A stretch of DNA of 64,000 bases from Sisyra terminalis (Eukaryota; Arthropoda; Insecta; Neuroptera; Sisyridae), in the NCBI GenBank assembly GCA_958496175.1, contig OY292274.1, forward strand, positions 33,147,482 through 33,211,481, read 5' to 3'. Below, in pieces: positions 1 through 18,655 of the stretch (position 1 is its first letter; each line of letters starts with the position of its first letter). Below the pieces are notes generated by a model, which did not search any database, was not told the origin of the DNA, and saw nothing but the letters and a program-made list of their open reading frames with translations. Made by a program: the position numbers and the translations under genes.

Positions 1-997
1 AGTATAACTAAATGTGGTCTAGAGGTAAATCATCATTTCTCTTGAATCGAAATGCAGCTTTTGCCTTATGCGTTCATTTACTAAATTCATTTCTCACGTA
101 ATATACAATCCTTGGCCATATTACTAGACGCACTTGTGATTTTATACAAAATGTGCATAATCTACTAAATTAAATTTAATACTGTTTACTTTTTACATTA
201 AAAAAATAGTATTGATTTTTAAAAAATATATTTTCTGGGTAAGGGTAACCCCTTGTTTATTATCACTATTGCCTTACTTTAGGATAAAATCCTTGATTTG
301 AGATCCATTGAAAATATGTAGGAGTTGCTGAAGAAAAAAGTAGCTAAAGAAGATGTCAAAACAGAAAAATAGCCCTTAGAAAAAATATTCACGTATGGAA
401 TCATCATCCACAAATACAGCAGACAGTATTGTCCTACATAGACAGCTTACTGCGCAGAATGGTAAACTAAATATCAGTAAACGGGCTTTTAATTAAATAT
501 TAAACAATTCAGCTCGCCATAATTAAGATGTTTAACTAATTTGATGGTAAAAATTTATTTTTATTACATATGAATTTTAGTCACGCTAGTTGGTAATAAG
601 CGTAATAAATAAAATTTGTACAGAAAAGTTAAACACAACCAAATAAAATAAAAAAATAGGCCCAAAATAAAATAGCTCGTACTTCAGGTTTTATACAAAA
701 CCTATAGTGCGTCTATTAATATAGCCAGGTACTGTATGCTATTAAAGAATACTAAAAGACGTCGAAAAATAAAATAGTTAATATTCGTAGTAAAAAGTTC
801 CTATAAACATACACATAACTGCTAAATAGTTATAACTCATTAATTGTTAACCAACTAGAAAAATGTATTTATAATATACTTACCCCTCGATTTACACGGA
901 ACTTTTTTTACACGTTTTCGCTTTTATATGGTTAAAAAAATTAAGAAAAAAGATTAAAAAAAATTTAACTTACTTAATTTATGAAACTAGTGATTGA
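1..997. other. gene-free AT-rich flank
   Basis: No reading frame, splice-bounded exon or repeat that I can name is visible on either strand. The stretch is AT-rich with short homopolymers. Confidence 0.5.
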
Positions 998-1165
998 GAC
1001 AATGATTTTGAAGAAGAAGAATTTGAATCAGTTGCATTTGCAGCCAAAATCATCCGCGAAAAACTCGAATTGCCAGAAAAATTAGATATTCATTTTGTAC
1101 AAAATTACTCAAATGTTAAACGGGCCCATCGATTTCAACGTGATATTAATCAATGCTTGGCTTAA
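998..1165 (+). pseudogene. orphan coding-like fragment with acidic tract
   Basis: A 56-codon frame (including the TAA at 1163-1165) runs from just after a TGA at 995-997. Its composition looks coding: an acidic DFEEEEFES stretch, then AAKIIREKLELPEKL, a basic KRAHRFQRD segment and a terminal NQCLA. There is no ATG at the head, so it would be a terminal exon or the decayed C-terminus of a transposon protein. I do not recognise the family. The in-frame TGA immediately upstream, preceded by T-S-D in the same frame, suggests decay. No neighbouring exon could be linked to it. Confidence 0.35.
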
Positions 1166-1428
1166 TGAAATAAGATCCATAAAGATCTAACAATAAATTC
1201 GAAGCAAATATCAATAATAGATTTTATTAATTACCAAATCTCCTCGAAGTGTTAATGTTTCTACTTCAAACATTGACTCGATACAAATAATTTTAAGTGA
1301 TAAAAATAACTTTAAGACATTCATAAAGAAGAGATTGATAGTGTTTCTGATTTTAATAAATGATAATAACTCCACCAACCGTTCATATACTTTGTATGTA
1401 AATTTAATATATCTTATATATTAAGTCT

Positions 1429-1603
1429 GCTGATCGGAGACATTTTCGTTAGTGCGTAGAAATAGTCTCTCTCACTCCATCCGCATCCATTCCATGCATA
1501 TTATATATTGCGTAGTATTTGAACTACTAAGCTCAACAGATCTCGCGCACTCACTCTTCTTCACCAAAATTGCATTTCGTTGTAGTTAAAGCAGCTGATC
1601 TTT
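1429..1603 (+). repeat. dispersed repeat, left copy (inverted partner at 37019-37267)
   Basis: The stretch contains CTCTCACTCCATCCGCATCC, CATTCCATGCATATTA and CTCAACAGATCTCGC. All of these recur in reverse complement near 37060-37145. The shared unit is bounded by CTGATCGG on one side and by a CAGC-containing end with a TACAACGAAAT-like segment on the other. The partner copy is about 70 bp longer. No terminal inverted repeat or target duplication was found, so the class is unknown. Confidence 0.7.
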
Positions 1604-3671
1604 GTCCGTAATACTTTCTGTTAGAATGAAGTCTAACAAGTTCTACACTAGGTTAATTAATAAAAGAATATGACTTCGTTTTATTTATGTATTTTAGAAA
1701 ACAACCAAATTATGTGTTTTTTGTTTACTTTTCGATAATATACAATTTCGATTTACGCGTTTTTCTCAGAAACCTATCTACAGTGTAAATCAAGGGATAA
1801 GTGTTTAAATATTGGCAACATAAATCTTTCGTTTGCTAAAAAAATGATTATAATACTTTTAAAAAGTTATATAATGCTTAATTTAATCTTGTTAGGAAGA
1901 AAATAAATATTAAGGCAAATATGTAAAAGGGTTTCGATTAATTTCATCAGTTTATCATTTTTAAATAATATCCCATCGGGAAAGTATCCAAGCCGTGAGT
2001 TTATACGACGGCAGTCTATAATATCCACGCTAGAACAATTTAATCCCTAATTTCTCTTCAAAAGTTTTACGCGCAAGAAATTCAAATTTCATGCCATACT
2101 TAGTAAATTTCTTATATTTAGTATAATCATAATTATTTTTTCTCCGTCTTCATCAAGTTTCTACACTTTGGGAAGATTCAATATATTCGAGAATGTCATT
2201 AAATGAAAAAAAACATTTTGAAAAACTTGAATAAAGAAACACAATAATCAAATATACACAGTTCGAATAGATATATTTTTGATTGCCGAATCGCGTAGCA
2301 CCAAGTGATACCAACAATAAAGTCTAATTTAGTCAAAATTTCAAATAATTCAATATTGCAATCCTGATTTTAAATTTTAATCTTTTATAGCTTTTGAGCC
2401 AATAGCACACTTTCTGTACAGTTTTTTAATTTCATTTTTTTCAGTTTTTTAGATTTTTATGTTGATTTTTAAGAGAAAAATATATTATATGAAACCCCTA
2501 CACAAGAAAAATATCACGGTAAAACAATATTGCTGTGCGAAATGTTTTTAGGCACTTAAAGTTTAAACAATAAGTATTAGAACTGTAAAGTTTTCAATTA
2601 AATATTAAAACTTAAAATTGCACATATTGAAAACGCTGAAATTAAGTGCGCAGTCTAAACATGTTATAGAATAAGCTTGAAAAAAAAGTTTAAGGACCAC
2701 TGGCAAGACAAACTCTGTTTAAATTGTTTAATTTTTTGTAGCAATTTAAAATATTTTGTACAACAATGTTATTTTTTTTTTAAAACAATTTTTGGAAGAT
2801 AATATAAATAGTTTTAATATTAAAGGGTCAAATAAAAAAGCGTTCTATTTTTTGTTGCTTCAGTTATCATTGGATTAACTTTTTAATTTAGTGAATCAAA
2901 ATATTACCCTTTTATTTAGAGACTCAAATGTTTTTGAAACTAAATGATCATATTTTAAGCTAAAACTACATCAATTATTTTTTTTTGCACTTAATGAGAA
3001 GAAACAAGTACACATAACATTGTTTTCATAAGTAGTTACATATTTTGGCATAAATTTAGTTTTATCGAGGTATCAACAAAAAGGTTGTAAATTTCAGTAA
3101 GAGCGTTTTTATGGTTCAACAATATGCAAATTTAAAAAAGGGGAAAATATTTATGTGAAGACACATGGAAATGACAGGGAAATGTTAACCTTTTCCTTTC
3201 TTTATTGTTTTTTATGCTCGTGAATATTATCATGACTTTTTAAACTATTAACTTTTCACTTATTATTTATGTTTAAGTTTATTGTGGAAGCATAATTCAA
3301 ATGATTGAACGTAGATTTAAAATTACGTATTTATTGTCACAAAAAATCTATAGCATACATAAAAATATTAAGCATTGAAATGTTATTAGAGCAATATAAT
3401 ATTGTAATCAACAATAGAGAAGCTTCGCTAAAGAATTTCATATGAAACGCATATAACACAAAAATGCTGAGAATTCCACCGAATATGAAATGAACAACTT
3501 ACCGAACCATTGCAGAATGAACTCTATACTACTATACTCAATGCATCGTACTTTACCTGTATTCTGAGATCCACTATGAAAAAATAAATAAAATAAAACG
3601 AATAATATACTTCAAAAAAAATATATTTACAAACAAAGAAAATATATTTGAAAGTAATCAATAAATTCACA
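1604..3671. other. intergenic, nothing recognised
   Basis: About 2 kb of AT-rich sequence lies downstream of the PNPT1 stop codon (minus strand). It must contain the PNPT1 3' UTR, but I cannot place its end. No genes or clear repeats were seen. Confidence 0.45.
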
Positions 3672-11560
<7,889 letters not shown>

Positions 11561-11857
11561 GCTTAGTTTTGACGTTTATAATTAAGTCGTTAACAACAAA
11601 TCTTAGCGCGAAATTTAAATGATGACTAACAATGGTTAACAAGTTGAAAATTTTACTTATAGTCCGAGATGCCATGGCATATTGTTTACTTCATTGTTTA
11701 CTTCATTGTTATTTTTATAAATATAATTATTGTTGATAAAACAGCATATTTTCTATGAGTTTTCATAAGAGAATATACAACAACAACTAATAGAGCCATA
11801 AAGCTAACCAACAACGGGGAATGAATAAAAAAATGGTTGGTGAACACAAAAAATGTG
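11561..11857. promoter_or_regulatory. PNPT1 upstream region
   Basis: About 300 bp lies upstream of the PNPT1 start codon (minus strand). It should contain the 5' UTR and promoter, but I see no certain TATA box or initiator. Confidence 0.3.
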
Positions 11858-12270
11858 TAGGGTTTCCAATCCTCCCGAACTGCCCGGAAGACTCCGAAAA
11901 TAATAATTAACCTCCCAAGCTCTCGGACACCATTAAATTCTCCAACTTTTTAAATACAATTATTAATTTATCAAATAACTACGTTGCGATTTGCGCCACA
12001 AGGATACACTAGCAGAATTACTTAAAATAATAGAAATATTAGCAAAACTTTAATTTTTCATATAAAAAATTTATAATTAATTATTTATTACAATCTATGT
12101 GCTAAAAATCATGAAATATTGTATGATTCTCGAAAATAATGTAAACATTAATTTAAATTAAATATTATCAAATATTTTCGACACTTCTTCAATATTTACA
12201 CAATCTACTCCTTCCACCATCATTTCTTATCATTCTCCCGGATTGGTTTAACCGAAAGTTGGGAACCCTA
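11858..12270. mobile_element. inverted-repeat element (TAGGGTTYCCAA termini)
   Basis: The left end TAGGGTTTCCAATCCTCCCG is partly mirrored at the right by ATTCTCCCGGATTGG and TTGGGAACCCTA. The terminal 12 bases match with one mismatch. There is no open frame. A non-autonomous DNA transposon is likely, but no clear target duplication was found. Confidence 0.5.
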
Positions 12271-12659
12271 TTGGTGCTAAAGAAATTTTATATCACATTT
12301 TAATTTTTATGATGGCTATTTATGTCTGTTTTTCTAACGTTCACACTTTTTTTTCTTATAAAAATCTTACGTCTTTACGGCCTATTGAGCTCTATTTTAT
12401 CAAAAAAAATATTTTTGGTAGTTTTTGTAAGAATGCAAACTGTGGAGTCATAAAGATATTAGCGATCAAACGTCTAGTATCGGTTAAGTCAATCCATAGT
12501 ACATTCTATTAAGAGGCCCTTGGATTTGCTTTAAGATTTTAACTTTATGGTAGAAAAGGGTATTAAATAAAAAAGAATTGGTTTATTCAGAATAATCAAA
12601 AAAGAATGGTTGATGTATTTGGCTTATTACTGGAAATAACCTTTCTTGGATTTAATGTA

Positions 12660-13591
12660 TGGAAACACGGGTCGGAATGGGGTAACAGGGCGGGATGGGA
12701 AATGGAATTAGCGTTTGGTACAGGTGATAAAAACGCGTAAAAATCGTACTCATTGTTCAATTAACTGTGCTGAGTTATAAGAAGTGGCTGTCGCCAGTTA
12801 AAAGTGCAGATGTTTTTATTTTTATCAAAAGTCGAAATAAACGTTTCCGAATTCTAATTTTTGCATAGTATCACTAAGGTAATTATGCTATGTAATATTT
12901 TTTGTTTGAATATTAACATGGCATGTTTGTTTAAACATGCTGTTGACTAACTAAAAGCCTTGTGATAATTCAAATATAACCAATATATCCTGCCATAATA
13001 GCCGTGCTTGTGTGAAAGGTTCTTTGGGGCACAATGGGTGGGGCGGAATGGGATATATCATTCAGATAGTATTTCCCATTCAGCTAGACATTTTTATTTT
13101 ATCAGCAGATAGTGTGTACATATGGTACATATGTATATAAGGAAAACTAGCCGACAGTCCATATATAAGAAAGGTCGGAAGATGCAGAGATAATCTGCTT
13201 ATACTATCCGGATTTATATTCCAAATCTAATGAAAGCTGGTATTCCTGCAGTATTTGTCAAAAATGGGCACATTTGGTATGTGCTGGGCTAAACATGACG
13301 ATGACAGTGTCTTCATATACGAACTATGCCAATAACAAGAATCCCATGGCCCTCCAGGCTCATTTTCTATTGTGCCCCAGGGGACGAGGCAGAATGGGAA
13401 ATTTCCATTTGTTTTTGAAACCTATTTTTTTAATATTAATTATTAATTTAAATAAATAAAATATTTTTTTATTTATAGAGAATGAATTAAATAAATATAT
13501 AAATTGCAAAACAATGAGATTATTTCTTTAAGCTTCTCGTAAATTGTAATTACCATAAAGTTTTGGTACCCCGTTCCGCCCCAGGTTCCCT
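12660..13591. mobile_element. decayed pogo/Tigger-type transposon
   Basis: The termini TGGAAACACGGGTCGGAATG and the complement of CATTCCGACC-like CCGTTCCGCCCCAGGTTCCC are approximate inverted repeats, with TA on both sides. GGGCGGRATGGG-like blocks recur inside (12693, 13036 and 13383) and look like subterminal transposase sites. A C-terminal transposase PHD-finger remnant lies inside. The rest of the transposase is gone. Confidence 0.7.
13175..13335 (+). pseudogene. PHD-like zinc-finger tail of a pogo-type transposase, frameshifted
   Basis: The frame from 13175 reads CLYYPDLYSKSNESWYSC, then SICQKWAHLVCAGLN. A one-base shift restores HDDDSVFIYELCQ and a stop. The spacing of Cys, Trp-Ala-His and Cys-Ala-Gly is the PHD-like module at the C-terminus of many insect pogo/Tigger transposases. 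One expected Cys near the start reads Tyr (CLYY). No catalytic DDE domain remains upstream. Confidence 0.7.
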
Positions 13592-14027
13592 TACACAGAT
13601 TTAGATATAACACTATTCATACCGATTCTTCTGAGAAAATTGTATTCTAAACTATATTCACTATTATTCATCAAGATGGGGAATTTAAGAATTTTGAGAT
13701 CATCTTCAATATCAGAGATCGATAGTGATAGAGATTGATATCATGAGATCATTTTCAATACACTTTATTGTTAAAAAAGCACATTTGCCAATGCAGTTGG
13801 TGATCATAAGAAACGTAAATAAATGCATAGGGAAATCGATTTTTTATAAAAGGTGTACTTTGTGTCAATGTCCTAACCAAATGATTCCAGTGACACCCTA
13901 TAGCTTTCGAGAGTTCTGGAATTCTAAGATTATTCTACGTAAATTTGAAACTAGCCAAGCTACTAATCCATCTCTGATACGCATCTTGATCCACGTTTTG
14001 AAAATGTCAGTCAAAATGTGTTTGATG

Positions 14028-14590
14028 TGTTAAGAATATTTTAAAGTATTGTTAAATGCCTAAGATTTAAATGTGTTTGTGTATATTTTGTGTACATAGG
14101 TTTTGCATCTAGCGTCCTGCTGTGTGCTCACCGAACCATAAAAATAAATAAAAGTTGCGCGGTCAAGCACAATGAGATGAAAGACGTTCTAGAGGTCTCT
14201 TTAAGAAACTTTTATTTAAGAGAAAAACGATAGGTAATAAAAATTAGGGTCAAAAATATCAGGATGGAGCAATTTGGAAGTTTGAACAATCTGGAACATG
14301 TCTGAGCCACTATAAAAGAGGTTGACCGCAGTTAGAAGATATGAATCAGTTCTAAATTAATTTTAATCAGTTATAAATCTGTTAACAGTAGTTACAATCA
14401 ATTGTAAATTAAATAGTGAGATTAACGATGGTTATAAATAAATAAACGTGAATTGTGAAATAAATAAACGTTTGTATAATAAAAAAAATGTTATTGTTGT
14501 ATATTCTGCAACACAAATCCAAACGAACCCGTTAAATATAAAGTTAAAAAAATTATAATTTTAAAAATAATAAATGTTAAAAACGTAACA
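14028..14590 (+). mobile_element. possible retrotransposon LTR
   Basis: The block starts TGTTA and ends TAACA. It contains a TATA box (TATAAAAG at 14311) and two AATAAACG signals around 14440-14470, the spacing expected of U3-R-U5. The 4-5 bp flanks do not match, and no primer-binding site is certain. It is therefore either one LTR of a broken element or a false lead. Confidence 0.3.
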
Positions 14591-15484
14591 GTATCTTCGT
14601 AGAAGCGACTCTGGCCACAATGAATGCATGTGTGGTATGCGAATAGTATATAACTCACAAATATCTCTAGAAAAATAATTCGTTTTTATCACATTTTCCT
14701 CTTTTCAAAATTTAATTTTAATAAAATCTCTAAATCAGAATGAATTATATTATACACCGACGTGATCCAGTTTGTAGTTAATGGTTTTTAAATATAATAT
14801 TTATTTTGTACTTTTGACTACAACTTTTGTTATGTGTCAAATTACAACTTTTAAATTAATTGATGTTTTATTTACAATTCGTTTTTCATATTTTCTACTA
14901 TTGCTACTTGATACCCCACACAAACATAATAAGATGTGCAGTGTCTCTTTGATATAAGTACCTATAACTATTTTACAGCCCCGTCGCTATAGTTTAAGGA
15001 TGTATTATGTTGAAAATGAAACTATAGAGATACATTTACTATCGATTTGATTAAATAGTAATACGCAATCATTGTTAACTGTTCTGTAAGTGAAGGCGAA
15101 GTAAAATAACTCCTATTTATAAAATGTTTACAGAAAGCGCGTATTTTGTCCTCCAAAACCCGTTTATTTAAATGAAGTTTTGTTAATAAAATGCCTTTCT
15201 CACCTTCTTCTATGTTAAAGCATACATAATTAGTATATTTAGATAATTATAAATTGATTTTGTCTTTTAGTTTTTTGATTTAGGATGTATATCTACTTTG
15301 ATAATTGACGCATTGATGTATATCTACTATGGTAATTGGAGCAGAAAACGGAGATTTTAAATCCAAATACATCCTAGTGTCATATTATTGTTAGCGGCGA
15401 TAGTTTGAATGAGTGGTTTATTTTAACTGATTTTTGTTTTGTTATATACAAAGTAGTTATTTTTTATTTATTTATACTTTTTTA
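14591..15484. other. intergenic, nothing recognised
   Basis: AT-rich sequence without coding potential. An ATGTATATCTACT segment occurs twice near 15284 and 15316, a small direct duplication. Confidence 0.4.
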
Positions 15485-15537
15485 CTTCTGGTGGAAATTC
15501 TATAGAGGTGCGTTACACCTGTTCATAGAACCAGAAG
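15485..15537 (-). repeat. three-part stem-loop in LINE 3' region
   Basis: Nested stems CTTCTGGT/ACCAGAAG, TTCTAT/ATAGAA and AGGTG/CACCT close a 5-base loop. It sits about 120 bp beyond the end of the antisense reverse-transcriptase remnant, where LINE 3' UTR hairpins recognised by the transcriptase are found in some families. Confidence 0.5.
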
Positions 15538-15654
15538 AACTACAAAATTTACATAAAAAATAGTATAGTTTACACAAAAATAGTATAGTTAATAAAATTT
15601 ATCAAATCAATAATACAAACTTAAAAAAGATATATTACAATATTACTTAAAACT

Positions 15655-16090
15655 ATTTTTTCTAAAATTACGTCCCAGAGTTGGAAATCCAGTTTCCCAG
15701 CTTTTTCCCCAATATCTTTTTGGAACAGATCAGTGATTTCATGTTTTCAGGTAGCATATTAAAATACTTAATCGCAACGTAGTATGCACTTTTGGCTTGA
15801 ATAGTTTTTTTAATTTTTGGCAATACCAGCTGCTTAGATCTAGTGTTACTCAGCCTTTCACTATGAAGTTTTTTACAATCATTATAATAAAAACTAAGAG
15901 CTCTAACTATAAAGCTCTAACTATATTCACAATTTAGATGTTTTTTAATTGTTCTGATCGATTATGAACGCATCTAATAATAAGTTGTCTAGTAATCATT
16001 GAAGAATGTTTTCGTTGAAATTATAAAATGTAAAAGCCCAAGAAATTCCGTGATCCATCCAATATTTATATAGGAAACAGCTTGGGATGT
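15655..16090 (-). pseudogene. LINE ORF2 C-terminal fragment
   Basis: The minus strand reads degenerate reverse-transcriptase tail sequence: SERLSNTRSKQLVLPK, then AYYVAIKYFNMLPENMKSL and LGKKLGNWI. The aromatic-FN-LP motif followed by a basic K-x-x-LG-like segment is typical of the end of insect Jockey/CR1-like ORF2. Upstream FQRKHSSMITRQLIIRC belongs to the same frame. It contains stops and frameshifts. No YADD motif or endonuclease remains. Confidence 0.6.
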
Positions 16091-16399
16091 TTAGCACGTG
16101 AAACATAAAACAGGTTTCTTTTAACCAAATCAGAAGCAGTGCAATAAAGTAATTGAGATGAAGACGTATGAGACAAAGAGAAATTCTAACACCTGTAACT
16201 CAAAAACAGACACCTGTTTCTCTTTATCAAAAATAAAATTGAAAAACAGTTGTTTTTCTTCATTATTATCGTGAAGAAATTACTAATCTCTCTTCGATCC
16301 TCCCACCACCCTAAACACCACCAAAGAGAATCTTTTGAAACGACGACTTGAGACCATACTTTATACTTACATGTGCAAGTAGAGAGAGGTAGAAGAAAA

Positions 16400-16695
16400 C
16401 GGTCAACTCCACTTCGGCGTTCTTGCGTTCTTCCACCGGACTTCAGTGCTGGTTTGTTCAGTCTTCAGCCGTGGATCGAATGTGGGGCAAAGTAAATTCT
16501 GTACTGACCGGTTGATGTTGAGTGTTGGATAGTTGTTCTAACGATTGAAGAAACTTAAAAACTATCACAAATGCAGCAATGTTCGATGAAGATTCTACTT
16601 CTTCGTCCATTTCAATGATTTAAAATTCCTCAGCGTAGCGATTTTTGTGTATTTATTAAAAATTATTGTTCTTGGAGACTACATTTTGGCTGACA
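16400..16695 (+). promoter_or_regulatory. likely core promoter and 5' UTR of the signal-peptide gene
   Basis: A locally less AT-rich segment contains two arthropod-type initiator matches, TCAGT at 16443 and 16458, about 240 bp before the first ATG. No TATA box is evident at the usual distance. Several short upstream ATGs occur in the leader. The transcription start is inferred only. Confidence 0.35.
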
Positions 16696-16858
16696 ATGTT
16701 TCGTCGTAGTCGAGCGTACACCACTATTATTGTTAAGTTTTTCGTGTTGTCTATTATGTTTTGTGTTATGTGTAGAGAGGTGAAGGGCTTGCCCTCTTCG
16801 ACGGAGGAATGTTTAGATGGAATCTGTAAGAATAGCATGTTAACCGAAACGCCTCCAG
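16696..16858 (+). CDS. first coding exon of a secreted or membrane protein, unrecognised
   Basis: The ATG at 16696 opens MFRRSRAYTTIIVKFF, continuing VLSIMFCVMCREVKG. This is a basic n-region, a hydrophobic core of about 17 residues and a plausible signal-peptidase site after VKG. The mature start is LPSSTEECLDGICKNS, with two Cys. The exon ends at CCAG|GTAAGT in phase 1. A frame opens 30 bases further upstream, but only with a TTG, so 16696 is the natural start. The next likely exon is at 62075-62314, whose acceptor phase fits. The gene is therefore a signal-peptide gene with a giant first intron, but the family is unknown to me. Confidence 0.75.
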
Positions 16859-18092
16859 GTAAGTTTTAGTCGAAGACTATTTCCATTAATTTTTTTTCGA
16901 GATAAGGAAGATATTTTTACTGGTAATTAACTAGCAATCATTTATTATAATTAAAAGTTGAGGATGTTTTCATTATTTACCTAATAAGTTTTGAAAATGG
17001 AGAAAAAAGTATTTTTTACATTCTAAAGGTCAATATAAACACCTTTAAATCTGCGGTATTTTTGAAGAATACTCAACATATTGTAGGCAGAAGTGGGTGT
17101 CCTTAACATTGGAAAAATTTTCTCAAAACTTTATAATTAAATAACTAACGTATTGTACATGTCCTTTTCTGAAAAATAAACAGTTACAAAAATTAGTAAA
17201 GAATTAATTTCACCGTTTTATAGCTACGATAGTCAAATTTATCTATTTTAAATTAATAATAGAATTCTTAACATAATCACGTTTATAAGTGGTTTGTTCA
17301 TTTTGGCAATTGTTAAAAATAAAGTTAAATGAAAATTAGTAATTAAAATATGAAGACACAGTCTTATAATTGTAAGTCATATACTTTAAAATAATTTCAT
17401 TTTTTTTTATTAAATAAGATCAAGAATCAAGTAATTAATGTATACTTTAAGCAGTGAAGAATGAAAAATATGAATTTCAAGTTAAAGTTCAAGTTGAAGT
17501 GAATATTTAATTATTGCAAAGCAATTTTTACGTTACAATACTTAGTAAATTTAATCAATTCAAAGAGTGCATTTGGAAGCCACTTATTAAACACTGTAAT
17601 ATTTACCTATTATATACGGTTCTTTCTAACTGAAAAGAAAAACATATATTTAAAAAGAAAATTATATGCTTAACCGTTAATTACCATTTGAACAGTTTTG
17701 ATGAAAATTAAAAATAAAATGTGGCTATTTTTAATCATTATATTAAATTATATAATTGTGAGTTCCCATTTTCAAGTAAGCTGCGCTTAAATACGGTTTG
17801 CGTATGTTTTTAGGTATTTTCCTCCTCTACAAAACCCTCCATATATAACTTTTGATTTATGCAACATACGTATTTGTAGGTGAAATCCCACCTTAAGATT
17901 GCATTTTCATTATGTTCAGACACGCATTTTTGCTAAATAATAAAGATTTTATGACATCACATAAATTAAATTAGCATCTAAGCAACATTTAACGCTTATG
18001 TTTATAGGATATTGCAGAAATTTAAGACTGTTTTATAAATAAAACAATATTTTCTAAAATGTATGAGAAACAAAACAGTCTTTCCAAATATA

Positions 18093-18353
18093 GACTCAAG
18101 TCCCTTTTAGAACAGTTAAATCTGGCAACGTTGCGTTTTCTACTTTGTTTTTTATTCTTTTCTCGATTTTTTGTTAATTCAATTCTAACTTTTCTCTTTT
18201 GTGACCAAATTTTTTTGATTGGTTATTATTTGGTTGGTTTTATATGGTTGTTTTATTGGTTCATTATGAACCAGTTTATTCGCGAATTAAATTAAAAACA
18301 AAATCGAAAATCCAACGTTGCCAGATTTGATTCTTATAAAAGAAACTAGAGCC
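18093..18353. mobile_element. palindromic hAT-like MITE, copy 2
   Basis: The arms contain AATCTGGCAACGTTGCGTTT and the complement CAACGTTGCCAGATT, plus TTTTAGAAC near the ends. The family terminus GGCTC is degraded to GACTC on the left. Flanks show no clear 8-bp duplication, so it is older than copies 1 and 4. A 78-codon frame crossing it is spurious. Confidence 0.8.
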
Positions 18354-18564
18354 CATGTATGTAATCGGTTTCTTATTTTGGTGCTTGGAAGTTTTTATAA
18401 TCGCAAATATAATCTTATCGAATTTGTTTAAGAGAATATTTAGATGATTTTTTCCGTAATTTGTTTATAGTTAATTATATGTTTTTTTTTTTTTTTGGAA
18501 ATTTTGTTATTTTTTTATTTTAAATTTTTTATTTTTAAACAAGTATTTTTTTGTCATCGGTTTC

Positions 18565-18655
18565 CCAATTAAATCATAGGTAATTGAAAGTTAAATTGGT
18601 GCTATTAAGAATTATATTGGTACCTGAAGAAGACGGAAAAACGATGGTACGTGTT
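18565..18655. repeat. CCTGAAGAAG hairpin repeat, copy 1 (degenerate)
   Basis: CATCGGTTTCC is followed 70 bp later by ACCTGAAGAAGACGG, AAAACGATGG and ACGTGTTC. The same blocks form a near-perfect hairpin at 35805-35900. The sequence resembles conserved terminal motifs of retroelements, but the class is uncertain. Confidence 0.5.

Noticed and set aside
13725..14033. 102-codon frame with several Cys (KRCTLCQCPNQM)
   Set aside because: It was considered as a transposase zinc-finger tail, but Cys/His spacing fits no family that I know, and it runs into the possible LTR.
18059..18295. 78-codon frame with hydrophobic segments
   Set aside because: It is contained in the palindromic hAT-like MITE. 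Hydrophobicity comes from T-rich arms.
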